Translations under genes and position numbers: made by a program | Part shown: positions 8,929 to 18,000 of the stretch, piece after piece | Position numbering within the stretch: the stretch's first letter is position 1 | Layout: every line of letters starts with the position of its first letter | Assembly: GCA_942493375.1 (NCBI GenBank) | Contig: OW818698.1 | Span: forward strand, 2,914,001-2,978,000 | Length of the DNA stretch: 64,000 bases | Source of the DNA: G942493375 sp942493375 | GTDB taxonomy: Bacteria > Armatimonadota > UBA5829 | Reading direction: 5' to 3' | The notes under the pieces: model-generated | Seen by the model: the letters and a program-made list of their open reading frames with translations, nothing else | What the model was told of the DNA's origin: nothing | Database searches by the model: none

Positions 8929-9759
8929 ATGAAGTATTCTTGGAAAATCACAATAGTATTAGTTGCAGTTGTCTTGGCATCAGCTGATGTATATGCCGCC
9001 AGTTCGAAAGTCCCACCGGGATCATTCACCCAATCACGGGTGCTGTCAGTAAAACAGCTTGTCAATCATTTGAATAATAAGCCTATTATCAAACAACGTT
9101 TTGCCCGTCATTTTTCTATGTCTCCACAGAAAATAGTTGATTATTTCAACAAGAATATAAAACTGGTCTCTCTCAGGAAGCCTTTGAGAACAACAGTGTG
9201 GTATGTTGGATTGGACGGCAAAATACATACAAAGACAAAATTGCTGCCCAGGGGAACACCAGTCTTCGCTGACCTGTCCGGCAGACCGCTGATAGCCTGG
9301 TCCTGTGGAAATCCTCTGACAAATAGTCTTACAAAACCGAAAGCTCAAAAGCAGGTAGCCCGAATACTGCCCGAGAAAGAAACAACCCTGGCTCCTGCTG
9401 AACAGCCGCTAAAGACTCCACCAAGCACGGAGGAACTGGTCAAGGCTTCTCCGGTGGAAACAGTGGAAGCGCCACCGGCAGTGTTACCTCCGCCCGTAAT
9501 TACACCTCCACCCGCTGCAAGTATTGTGGATGCAATGCTGTCCAACGATGTTTATATTCCACCGTTCAGTCAGGGATTCACTGTTCTGGATAGTTTACCT
9601 GGTGTTAGTCTGCTCCTGGCTGGAACTGCGTTAAAAAGTGGAGGTGGTGGCGGCAGTGATTCACCCGTCCCCGAGATACCATCAAACATCGTTATACTGG
9701 TTGGAGTAGGCGCTATGGGAATTATGCAGAAATTGCGATTAGACAGAAGAAAACACTGA
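8929..9759 (+). CDS. Secreted proline-rich protein with PEP-CTERM-like sorting tail
   Basis: 276 residues, start supported by GAGGG 5 nt upstream. An N-terminal signal peptide (TIVLVAVVLASADVYAA) leads a small folded part to about residue 130 (LSGRPLIAWSCGNPL), then a Pro/Glu/Ala-rich linker (about 140-200) with PPPVITPPP, and a GGGGGS stretch. The last 30 residues are SPVPEIPSN, a hydrophobic run (IVILVGVGAMGI) and a basic end (RLDRRKH). That is the tripartite layout of a PEP-CTERM or related exosortase/rhombosortase sorting signal, although the motif here is VPEIP rather than the usual VPEP. No exosortase gene is in the window. Function unknown; likely cell-surface or extracellular matrix. 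Confidence 0.65.
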   Translation: MKYSWKITIVLVAVVLASADVYAASSKVPPGSFTQSRVLSVKQLVNHLNNKPIIKQRFARHFSMSPQKIVDYFNKNIKLVSLRKPLRTTVWYVGLDGKIHTKTKLLPRGTPVFADLSGRPLIAWSCGNPLTNSLTKPKAQKQVARILPEKETTLAPAEQPLKTPPSTEELVKASPVETVEAPPAVLPPPVITPPPAASIVDAMLSNDVYIPPFSQGFTVLDSLPGVSLLLAGTALKSGGGGGSDSPVPEIPSNIVILVGVGAMGIMQKLRLDRRKH

Positions 9760-9818
9760 CAGTAAACACATTAACTAAGAGATATCTACTGCCACAAACA
9801 GGTCTGTTCAATCTCAAT

Positions 9819-9850
9819 CTATGATCATCAGTCAATACTGATGATCATAG
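9819..9850. terminator. Bidirectional terminator
   Basis: A perfect 14-bp stem with loop CAAT (CTATGATCATCAGT / ACTGATGATCATAG) between two convergent genes. Confidence 0.75.
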
Positions 9851-9861
9851 TCAGTGCTGAA

Positions 9862-10845
9862 TCAACTCTGCTCCTGCGTTGGGGCAGACACAATTGGTGA
9901 GGTTTTCAAATCCAGATACTTTAGTGCAATATAACCCGAGGCTAGAAACATTACCCCAAGCAATAACATCATACTTGATATAACGGAAGTGGATGTCATT
10001 ATTGTCATTTGCCTTCCAAACCACATATCAAACATTGTAAACGGGAATGAAGTAGATCTCCATATAATACCTAATAGAATCATCACAACACCACCAAGGC
10101 CAGCAGACTTAATACCGTTCCGAAACATTTCACTGCTGCCCGGCTGTGTAAAGTCTTCTGATTCAGTAATCATGAGCATTCTAGATATCCCTTTTGCTCC
10201 TAAAACGATGGCAGCTATAAGTGCACAGACTGTCAATACTATCTGTGTGGAGAGATTGGCATGTTTGGTTGACAACACTGTGTTTGGTGCTATGTTGTCA
10301 AGTTCGAATAGCATCATATACTCATTGTTCATAATAGGTTTAACAGGCAGGGATGCAAATGCATACTTGGGTATGTAGAGGATAACTTTTGAGTCTTTCG
10401 AATTGTGTTTAACCAGATCAACAAGCGCTCCAATAGGTATATTGATCCCGGACTTCATCAATCCAATGTGACTATTCCCGTCTCTTGTCCCAAATATCAG
10501 ACCGTTCTTACCTTGCTTTTGACAGATTGTTGTATTTCGAAATCCTGATTCACGGAGTATCTGCTGGACACTAACAGCAACTCTTTTTCCAGTTTCACGA
10601 TCAGCAAAATGACACCCTATATTAAACGAACTCGAGCCTGCCATGATCATCATATTGTCGTGTGGGATCTCGCGTTTATGTGGCGACGGCTTCTCAATGT
10701 AGGATCTCGCGTTATTATAAGCAGCACGGGTTGAGGTCAACCAATCTGCTTTATGTTCATATAACGTGTAAAAATTATAAGCTAAAAGAAACAAAACAAG
10801 AATGCAGGTTCTAATAATGCTGAATCGAAATGATTTTGTTGTCAT
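9862..10845 (-). CDS. Membrane protein of unknown function
   Basis: About 328 residues. Start 10845 has AAGGTG about 6 nt upstream; a longer in-frame reading from 10947 has no ribosome site. One membrane segment near the N-terminus (IIRTCILVLFLLAYNFY) precedes an extracytoplasmic domain of about 150 residues (MMIMAGSSSFNIGCHFAD, VILYIPKYAFASLPV). Three further membrane segments follow in the C-terminal half (IVLTVCALIAAIVLGA, GVVMILLGIIW, MMLLLGVMFLASGYIAL). No family was recognised. It precedes nothing on the same strand within 100 bp and ends at the shared terminator at 9819. Confidence 0.6.
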   Translation of the reverse strand: MTTKSFRFSIIRTCILVLFLLAYNFYTLYEHKADWLTSTRAAYNNARSYIEKPSPHKREIPHDNMMIMAGSSSFNIGCHFADRETGKRVAVSVQQILRESGFRNTTICQKQGKNGLIFGTRDGNSHIGLMKSGINIPIGALVDLVKHNSKDSKVILYIPKYAFASLPVKPIMNNEYMMLFELDNIAPNTVLSTKHANLSTQIVLTVCALIAAIVLGAKGISRMLMITESEDFTQPGSSEMFRNGIKSAGLGGVVMILLGIIWRSTSFPFTMFDMWFGRQMTIMTSTSVISSMMLLLGVMFLASGYIALKYLDLKTSPIVSAPTQEQS

Positions 10846-11002
10846 AAATGCACCTTGATTACTCATTATACATATCCGGTCAATTCCCAGCGAACCTATT
10901 ATAACACTAAAATGGATATTTCTGCCTAATAATTGCAACAAACACATTATCGATTGTGAATAACAACCATTGTTGTGTCGATTGTCTTAAGTGGACTGCC
11001 AC

Positions 11003-11674
11003 TCAGAGACTCTTTTGAAATCCTTTATCTGGTTTTTGCCTATCCTTCAGTTGCCTGATCAGGTAAGAGACTCCCAGTCCCAAAGCCAGCAACAGGATTG
11101 GCACAAACCAGGCAGCTTTAGCTTCTCCACGCAATCCTACATATGGTGAAGTGATCACCGCAACAACAGCAGCAGCCAGTGGCAGCACACCTCTGTGTTC
11201 AATCTCAAATGTACGGATTATATAGTATATAATTGCCAGATTGAATAGAAATATCAATATAGCAGCTGTTGCAATGAATTCAGTTCCTGCAAGAAATGTG
11301 AAATATCTTAAAGTGTATTCCTCACTACCTTGCCCGGCAACCATCACGCCCAATATCGGGTCTCTTACCGATGGTGAATATGCAGGATACTGAGTAATAG
11401 CCCTGGCTCCCAGGTCAGACGCATACCCCGCAACTACTACGATCAGGTTGTAGATAGGCAGCATCTTCCAGGGGATACTCTGAGCTTGTCGGAATATGAG
11501 CAATGCCAGGCAAAGAGAAGCTAAATCCAAAGCATAATTGAACGGGAGAGTCCGGATCAACCAGATCACCGGGTACATCTGCGTTTCAAAGGACGGGAAT
11601 GGATTGGAATGTGCACCGTTAGAGGACAAAAGAAGCACAACCATAGCTAGCCAAACAGTAACCAATCTCTTCAC
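11003..11674 (-). CDS. Multi-pass membrane protein of unknown function
   Basis: 223 residues with a GTG start placed 4 nt after GGGGGAG. A cleavable-looking signal (LVTVWLAMVVLLLSSNGAHS) is followed by about four or five membrane helices (LDLASLCLALLIF, LIVVVAGYASDLG, FIATAAILIFLFNLAIIYYII, LAAAVVAVITSPYVGL, PILLLALGLGVSYLI) and a short basic cytoplasmic tail (RQLKDRQKPDK). No motif points to a transport or enzymatic role. Upstream of the next membrane gene by about 150 bp on the same strand, so the two could be co-transcribed. Confidence 0.6.
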   Translation of the reverse strand: MKRLVTVWLAMVVLLLSSNGAHSNPFPSFETQMYPVIWLIRTLPFNYALDLASLCLALLIFRQAQSIPWKMLPIYNLIVVVAGYASDLGARAITQYPAYSPSVRDPILGVMVAGQGSEEYTLRYFTFLAGTEFIATAAILIFLFNLAIIYYIIRTFEIEHRGVLPLAAAVVAVITSPYVGLRGEAKAAWFVPILLLALGLGVSYLIRQLKDRQKPDKGFQKSL

Positions 11675-11789
11675 AATTCTCCCCCACGATACCTGGCAAA
11701 TAGTAATGGTTATATGATTGCAAAATCAGGCAGGTTGTTCCAATGTTTTTGAAGAGGACTAATATGACACATAGGACTTAAGTGTGAAT

Positions 11790-11815
11790 GTCCCCTTCGA
11801 CTACGCTCAGGGGAC
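11790..11815. repeat. Short palindrome of a widespread intergenic type
   Basis: GTCCCC and GGGGAC arms enclose CTTCGACTACGCTCA. The inner words match a short palindrome that recurs between genes in many unrelated bacterial assemblies (recalled, not searched). It lies just past the stop of the ATPase gene at 11826 and could act as its terminator hairpin. Confidence 0.55.
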
Positions 11816-11825
11816 GGTTGATTGA

Positions 11826-13076
11826 CTAGTCTTCGTCTGCTCCATGACTATCCAAGTCGTGGTCTTCGGTATATTGAATAGCAATTTTGTCGACTACCAG
11901 GTTTGGGGAGTAGTCCGGATATTGGAGGATCATATCCCAGGAGGTTATCCACGATTTTACCCGTTCTCTAATTGAACTGGAAGCCAGATGATTTTTTTGG
12001 TCCAATACTGGAGCGTTCCAGTTGAATGCTTCGGAATGCAGGTCGCGGATTCTATCTTCAAGCTCATCCAGCTCTTCTCTGCGAATTGTTCGCAGGGGTT
12101 TGCCTCTTCTCAGCAGTTTTAATCCTGCTTCAGCCTCTCGTGCCAGTTGCTGATCACCTGGTTTGTCTCGTTCTCGCAACCAATCGGGAATACCAAGATC
12201 ACCTTTTTGGTCCTCAGCAACTGTCGCAAAGTCATCTGTGGAAGTATATATAGTTATCAGTCCGGGACATTTGTATGATTTCAGAGCACTGGACAACCTG
12301 GCAACCTGAGCGTAAGCTTTTGCCCTTTGGAGTTTACTATATCTCAAAGCCAGTTCAACTTCATCTACCAGCACAACCCAGCCCGTGCATCCTGCAGTCC
12401 TGAATAACCTGGGGAGAAACTGCCAGAGACCATTACCAAGCGTATTTAGCGTTATCGATCCAACGGTTCCGGGGTTTAAAATGTTAAAGTCACGCAGAGC
12501 TGCCCGGATGATATTCACCTTTACCGGATAACCTGACCACTCCAAAGCTATCTCTTCCATGACTTCTTCGGATCCGGCATGTGGCTCTTCCAGCAGTTTC
12601 AACAACGGAGCAAAGCGATACCCATCTACGCTTTGACGGACCGACCATTCCATTAACTCTTGAAAACGTGAATCATTAAAACTGCGCTTAAACACCAGTT
12701 CTGAAACAGCCTTACCGGCCATATCAGGCAAAACAGCTGACTCTGCAGCGGAACGTGCCAACTTCAGTGAATCATATAGCGGAGTCTCTTTACTTATAAC
12801 CAGATGACTGCAGACACACCCCTGTTCCAGAGCAACGTGCCTGAGATATTCCAGCAAATGACTCTTTCCCGAACCAAAACCTCCGGAGACTACCAGAGAT
12901 TTTGAAGGGGTATCTTCCAGATTGTCCGATTCCCCGACTTCTCTTATCATTTCCTGAAACTTGTTTACTAAGTCATCCTGGAAAAGGGGGAGCGCGGATG
13001 CGGCATCACGGTTCGGAACACCGGCTCTCAATGCTTCAATGGCCCGTCTAGCTGCGTTTGTCCCTGTATCACTCAT
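11826..13076 (-). CDS. BrxD-like P-loop ATPase (DUF2791 family), third gene of the cassette
   Basis: About 416 residues. Start 13076 is used because GGAGG lies 9 nt upstream and it gives an ATGAGTGA overlap with the preceding gene; an ATG six codons further out overlaps the ribosome site. A Walker A motif GGFGSGKS at about residues 65-72 and a Walker B VVLVDEVELAL with D238-E239 are intact. The N-terminus (RRAIEALRAGVPNRDAA) and SHLVISKETPLYD are, from memory, hallmarks of the BREX-associated ATP-binding family. In BREX such proteins accompany a helicase; their biochemistry is poorly known. Here no methylase, PglZ, BrxC or helicase accompanies it. Likely works with the two upstream products as an ATP-driven DNA- or RNA-directed complex (inference). 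Confidence 0.75.
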   Translation of the reverse strand: MSDTGTNAARRAIEALRAGVPNRDAASALPLFQDDLVNKFQEMIREVGESDNLEDTPSKSLVVSGGFGSGKSHLLEYLRHVALEQGCVCSHLVISKETPLYDSLKLARSAAESAVLPDMAGKAVSELVFKRSFNDSRFQELMEWSVRQSVDGYRFAPLLKLLEEPHAGSEEVMEEIALEWSGYPVKVNIIRAALRDFNILNPGTVGSITLNTLGNGLWQFLPRLFRTAGCTGWVVLVDEVELALRYSKLQRAKAYAQVARLSSALKSYKCPGLITIYTSTDDFATVAEDQKGDLGIPDWLRERDKPGDQQLAREAEAGLKLLRRGKPLRTIRREELDELEDRIRDLHSEAFNWNAPVLDQKNHLASSSIRERVKSWITSWDMILQYPDYSPNLVVDKIAIQYTEDHDLDSHGADED

Positions 13077-14052
13077 ATCCAAATGCCTCCCCATTCTTTA
13101 CACCAAGCCTAACCATTGGCGCCAGTAAGTTCGGACGTTTCTGATCGTGTACTTCATTTGTCAGTCTACTCTGCAGCGCATAATAACCAAATATAGACCG
13201 TTTCGCACTGGTCTCGAGTTCGGATGTCCCAACCCCACAGATCAAACAATATGATGTATCATCGGTGTCATCGATAAATTGCCTTAATACTTCAAATGCA
13301 TCCAGACAGTTATTACGGCTGTAAATAACATCCTCGTCTGTAGGAAGACCTTTTCGCTTCTCTACCACCAGTTGAGAAAGGTCTAACCCAATAACAAGAG
13401 GCCGACAAAATTCAGAACCAAGCCACAGTGATAGCGCCTTTAACATATCCCGGGCGTTCTGCCTGCTTATCCGGGAATATATACCAAGTTCACGCAGTGC
13501 TTTCAAGCTGACATTCTGTCCGCACAGCCAACCTATAATTGTGTCAGTATCACTCGGTGTAAGTGTCTTTGGAAAGAATCTGGCTCCACAGAGTTTAGCA
13601 ATGGCTGTCCGGAAATCTTTGCAGACAGAATGGTCGGACAGGACTTTATTCTTAATAGTCCGTCTTATATCCCCCGACATTTCTTCCACACTGCTTTCAT
13701 TGAATGAAGCAATGGCGCTCACGTCGATATCCTGCGCGTTTGGGATAGTCCTGTAACCGGCTTCACTTAACAGCCGCTCAGCTTCTCGGACAGATAATGC
13801 AGCCCAGTCGACCTGACGGGCTATTTCGTGGAATATCTGCTCTATTCGGTCTATCCGTGTTTTTTCGGCTGATACCTGCACATAGAAACACTGCTCAAAA
13901 CCCGCAATGTTCCGCAGCATATTCAGGACTTCAGCCGGGGTCTCTTCATCTCCGGTCAGTGCCATCTTGAATGCAGAACCACCGTCAGAAATATAACCTG
14001 ACAGGTAGTACTGCTGCAGGACACTCATCCATCTCTCTTGAGCAATACTCAT
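13069..14052 (-). CDS. Degenerate BrxD-like protein lacking a Walker A motif, second gene of the cassette
   Basis: About 328 residues, ATG at 14052 with GGGAG 11 nt upstream (a GTG three codons earlier touches that site). The C-terminal third (ELGIYSRISRQNARDMLKALSLWL then RPLVIGLDLSQLV) resembles the segment leading to Walker B in DUF2791 ATPases, with the acidic pair reduced to LDLSQ. Where a P-loop should stand the sequence reads DGGSAFKMAL, without GxxGxGK[ST]. Inference: a catalytically dead partner that heterodimerises with the active ATPase whose start overlaps its stop by 8 nt. An alternative is an unrelated scaffold with chance similarity; a structure comparison would separate the two. 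Confidence 0.6.
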   Translation of the reverse strand: MSIAQERWMSVLQQYYLSGYISDGGSAFKMALTGDEETPAEVLNMLRNIAGFEQCFYVQVSAEKTRIDRIEQIFHEIARQVDWAALSVREAERLLSEAGYRTIPNAQDIDVSAIASFNESSVEEMSGDIRRTIKNKVLSDHSVCKDFRTAIAKLCGARFFPKTLTPSDTDTIIGWLCGQNVSLKALRELGIYSRISRQNARDMLKALSLWLGSEFCRPLVIGLDLSQLVVEKRKGLPTDEDVIYSRNNCLDAFEVLRQFIDDTDDTSYCLICGVGTSELETSAKRSIFGYYALQSRLTNEVHDQKRPNLLAPMVRLGVKNGEAFGYE

Positions 14053-14081
14053 TAAGAACACTCTCCCACTTTAGCGGATTA

Positions 14082-14864
14082 TCAGTCAACAGGATCGAAT
14101 CGAATGCCGCAGTATAACTTGCGTTCGCCATTACGGGTAATGATTGATAGCAGTTTCTTCTCATCACGTGTGCTGCTGCTTGCCACTAGAGAGGCCTGAT
14201 GCCCACGGACAATCAAATCCTCCCCTGCAGAGTCCAGCAGATAGATATCCCGGACGAACTCCTGCTCGGTGTAATCCGACCCGGGTGCTGCAGAGATCAT
14301 TTCATATATATCCCGGAGATAAACAATCTTTCCGGTCCAGACTTCACCCTTGCTCAGGTTCTGTGAGTTCAGGGCTTTATATATACGGAATAGCGAAGTC
14401 AAAAACCGTGCAACCGGGAAACGGCTGGGGGTATTCTGCAAGCGCTTTAGTGATGATGCCAGCACGCTGGGACGGACACCAGCTTCAAGCTTCTTATCTA
14501 TACGTATTCCGAGAGCTGCGCTTTCCCTGCGGACCAGTGCCGGGTAGACATACAATACATCATCCAACCTGTGGGCATCTACTTCCTGCTCGTTAAGCCT
14601 ATCCGTCAGCTCTTGCAAATACTCCTCGGAAGCAAACAGCTCTTCCATACTATCTTGAGGCCAGTCCTGACCGAAGGCTTTCAGCAATTCAAGAGCGCGT
14701 TCAAGATTCTCTACTGCATCCGAAAGTTTACGCGGCAAGCCCTTGATATTGCCATCACCCAGCATCTTCAGAGAAGTATTGGTATCGGAGGAGCTCTTCT
14801 GCACAGCCTTCTTTGCCTGCTCAAGCTTAGGGAAATGTTCGTCAATTATAGATTCAAAACTCAT
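14082..14864 (-). CDS. Unknown 260-residue protein, first gene of the ATPase cassette
   Basis: 260 residues; AGGTGA sits 7 nt before the ATG. The first 75 residues are highly charged and predicted helical (QAKKAVQKSSSDT, LERALELLKAFG), possibly coiled coil. The middle is helical (LDDVLYVYPALVRRE, LASSLKRLQN) and the last 70 residues alternate beta strands with a DYTEQEFVRDIYLLD segment that could be a winged-helix-like or beta-sandwich end. No catalytic motif and no family recognised. It ends 29 bp before the degenerate ATPase gene, so the three form one transcription unit, and begins about 160 bp after the end of mfd. Likely the specificity or adaptor part of the cassette (inference). Confidence 0.6.
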   Translation of the reverse strand: MSFESIIDEHFPKLEQAKKAVQKSSSDTNTSLKMLGDGNIKGLPRKLSDAVENLERALELLKAFGQDWPQDSMEELFASEEYLQELTDRLNEQEVDAHRLDDVLYVYPALVRRESAALGIRIDKKLEAGVRPSVLASSLKRLQNTPSRFPVARFLTSLFRIYKALNSQNLSKGEVWTGKIVYLRDIYEMISAAPGSDYTEQEFVRDIYLLDSAGEDLIVRGHQASLVASSSTRDEKKLLSIITRNGERKLYCGIRFDPVD

Positions 14865-15022
14865 AATATCACCTGTTGTGGTATTGATTAAGCACCAAGT
14901 GCCCGGTTTCCTTCAAAATATGACTTACAGAACAGCCATGCCCTTCCTGAAGCCTAAAGTCTAAAGCCTTTTCCCTTCATCATTCAACATTCATACTTCA
15001 TAATTTCAAAAAGCCTCTCCCT

Positions 15023-18000
15023 TCAGTCTTTCGGCCTCTTAAATGCTATTATCAGGACTTCCACCATGTCTTCTACTTCAGATATTACTCTGTGGCCGGA
15101 GACGGTCATGGTAACCCTTTCTGGTTGGAAGAAGTGGCGGCGGTATGTGCGCATTAGTTCACGACAGACTGAGTTTGGCAAGCGTTCAGATCCAAATACA
15201 ATCACTATCTGACCAGTGGCTCTGCCGATGCTCCTAATGCCCATCTGGTGACATCTGATACGCAGGCGGATGACTGCCAGCATGTTCCAGACTGATCTTG
15301 GCGGATCTCCAAATCGATCTTCCATCTCATCTTGAACAGCCTGCAAGTCTTCTGTGGTCTTGGCTCCAGCAAGCTTCTTGTAGAACAGGATCCTGTGAGC
15401 TTCGTTGGATATGTAGTCTTGTGGAATAAACGCATCCACAGGCAGATCAACCTGCGGCAGGACGATCTCCTCAACAGCTTCACCCTTAAGTTCACTGACA
15501 GCTCTTGCAAGCAGTTGGCAATACAAGTCGAAGCCAACAGCTGCCACATTGCCGCTCTGTTGGGTTCCCAATAGATTGCCGGCTCCTCTGATCTCCAGGT
15601 CTCTCATAGCGATCCGGAACCCGCTGCCCAGGTCGGTAAACTCACGTATCGCAGCCAGACGTTTCTCGGATACCTCAGAGAGCACCTTATCCGGCTTATA
15701 TAACAGGTAGGCGTATGCCTGTCTGTCAGAACGCCCCACCCTGCCGCGGAGTTGATAGAGCTGCGCCAGTCCCATCCTGTCAGAATCGTTTATTATGATG
15801 GTATTTACATTAGGTATATCCAGACCACTCTCAACAATCGTGCTACAGACAAGGACATCAAACTTCTGCTCATAGAAGTCCATCATAACCCGTTCAAGCT
15901 CGGTATCCGGCATCTGGCCGTGTCCTATATCTAAGCGAGCGTAAGGTACAAGTTTCTGCAGCTGTGAGGCTACCTGTCCAATATTCTCTACCCGGTTGTG
16001 GACAAAGAAAACCTGCCCCCCGCGGTCGAGTTCACGGACAATGGCATCGCGTATGACATCAGTCCTGGCTTCCTCAACAAAGGTCTTTATAGGAATACGG
16101 CCTTCAGGTGGATTGTTGATCACACTCATGTCCCGTATGCCTGCAAGCGACATATGCAGGGTTCGGGGAATCGGAGTTGCAGTCATTGTCAGGACATCGA
16201 TATTCTTGCGGAGCTGTTTGAGCTTCTCCTTGTGTCTGACCCCGAACCGCTGCTCTTCATCGATGATCAATAGGCCGATTTCCTTAAATGCAACATCCTT
16301 ACCAAGAAGCCTGTGGGTTCCGATAATTATGTCAACAGTTCCATCCCGAGCTCCCTGGGCTGTTTCAGCCTGTTCCTTTTTGGATCTAAACCTGGAAAGC
16401 AGACCGATTTGAACCGGGAAAGCAGCCAAACGCTCTGAGAATGTGCTGTAATGCTGTTGGGCTAAAACAGTCGTCGGGCATAATACCGCTACTTGTTTTC
16501 CGTCTGCAGCTACCTTGAATGCGGCGCGGATAGCGACTTCTGTCTTGCCATATCCAACATCCCCGCAGATCAATCTGTCCATGACTTTGGGCTTTTGCAG
16601 GTCCACTTTTACATCTTTAATAGCTGAAAGCTGATCGGGAGTCTCTTCATAAGGAAACGCTGATTCCATTTCCTGCTGCCAGGGGGTATCCTCACTGTAT
16701 GCATGCCCCGGAACAGCCTCCCGCCAGGCATATAGTTCAACGAGTTCTTTAGCGACCTGTTCAACGGCTTTAGAGACTTTCTTGGTAGTGCGGGCCCACT
16801 CGGTTCCTCCCAGGCGGTGCACCGATGGAGCATTACCCTCTCCTCCGATGTATTTCTGAACCCTGTCAATCTGGTCTGTGGGAACATAAAGCAGGTCTGA
16901 GCCAGCGTATTCAAGTAACAGGTACTCACGCTCAACCCCCTGATTCTTCATGGTCTTGATGCCTTTATATACACCTATTCCATGGCTGACATGGACAACA
17001 AAATCCCCATCTTTAAGGTCCATTACACTGGTGATGGGGACGCCTTCGTGCATGGTCTTGCGGGGTCTGTGCAAGCGCTGTTCACCGAAGACATCTGCAT
17101 CAGCAATAATGATAGAGTCCGCACTGACCAGCCTGCATCCGGAGCGAATTGGAGCATGGGCAACATACACACCGGACTGCAGGAAGACTGTCTCCTCGAG
17201 TCTGGCTGCCTGGATGTCATACTCCGAGAGGATTTCTATCATCCTGGAGTCCTGAACACCGGCAAATATAATTGTCTGCCCGTTGTCTTTCCAGGTCTTA
17301 ACCTGATCCATGAGAGCAGCGATACGTCCGCTGTAATTGTCCATGGGAGAGGACTTGATCTCAAGACGGACACTCGGAGATGCCCAGGCGACAGACCTTG
17401 GCAGCAGGGTAAATAGGATGCCCTGCCTGTTATCCAGGGCCTTCTTCATTGAGTGTTCGATGCCTGCGTAACGGTGTTTCTGGGATGCTAGAGACTGTCC
17501 TCTGCCTGCTCTGTTAATTGTGCGCTCCAGGATCTGGTCTTCCAGCTGTTCCCAGTGGCTTCTGATCTGAGCAGGTTCGTCGAGTATGATTATTGTCTCT
17601 GCTGGCAGATAATCAACGAGTGAGAATTCTGCTGGATAGAAGTATGGTGAATAGAACTCTACATCATTAAAGTACGCACGGTTGTCAAGGCGGACGAGAT
17701 CGGCTTCCACTTTTTCCTGCAGTCGTTCTGCTGACTGGAGTTCTCCGGAATCTTTTAAGCTATTGAACTGCGCCTGGTATTCCTTACGGATCCGGACACA
17801 CGCTGCTTTGGTAGTCTCTTCATCAAGAATGATTTCGCGCGAAGGCAGGATTACTGTCTCAGATACTCTGTCAATTGAGCGCTGGGTTGCTGTGTCGAAG
17901 TGCCTGATGCTCTCAATCTCATCTCCAAACCATTCCACCCGGACAGGATTGTCGTGGTTGGTCGGATATATATCTAAAAGTCCACCGCGCCTGGCAAACT

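Noticed and set aside
11826..14864. A complete BREX system
   Set aside because: Only a BrxD-like ATPase is recognised; methylase, PglZ, BrxC, BrxL and helicase genes are absent from the surrounding sequence.
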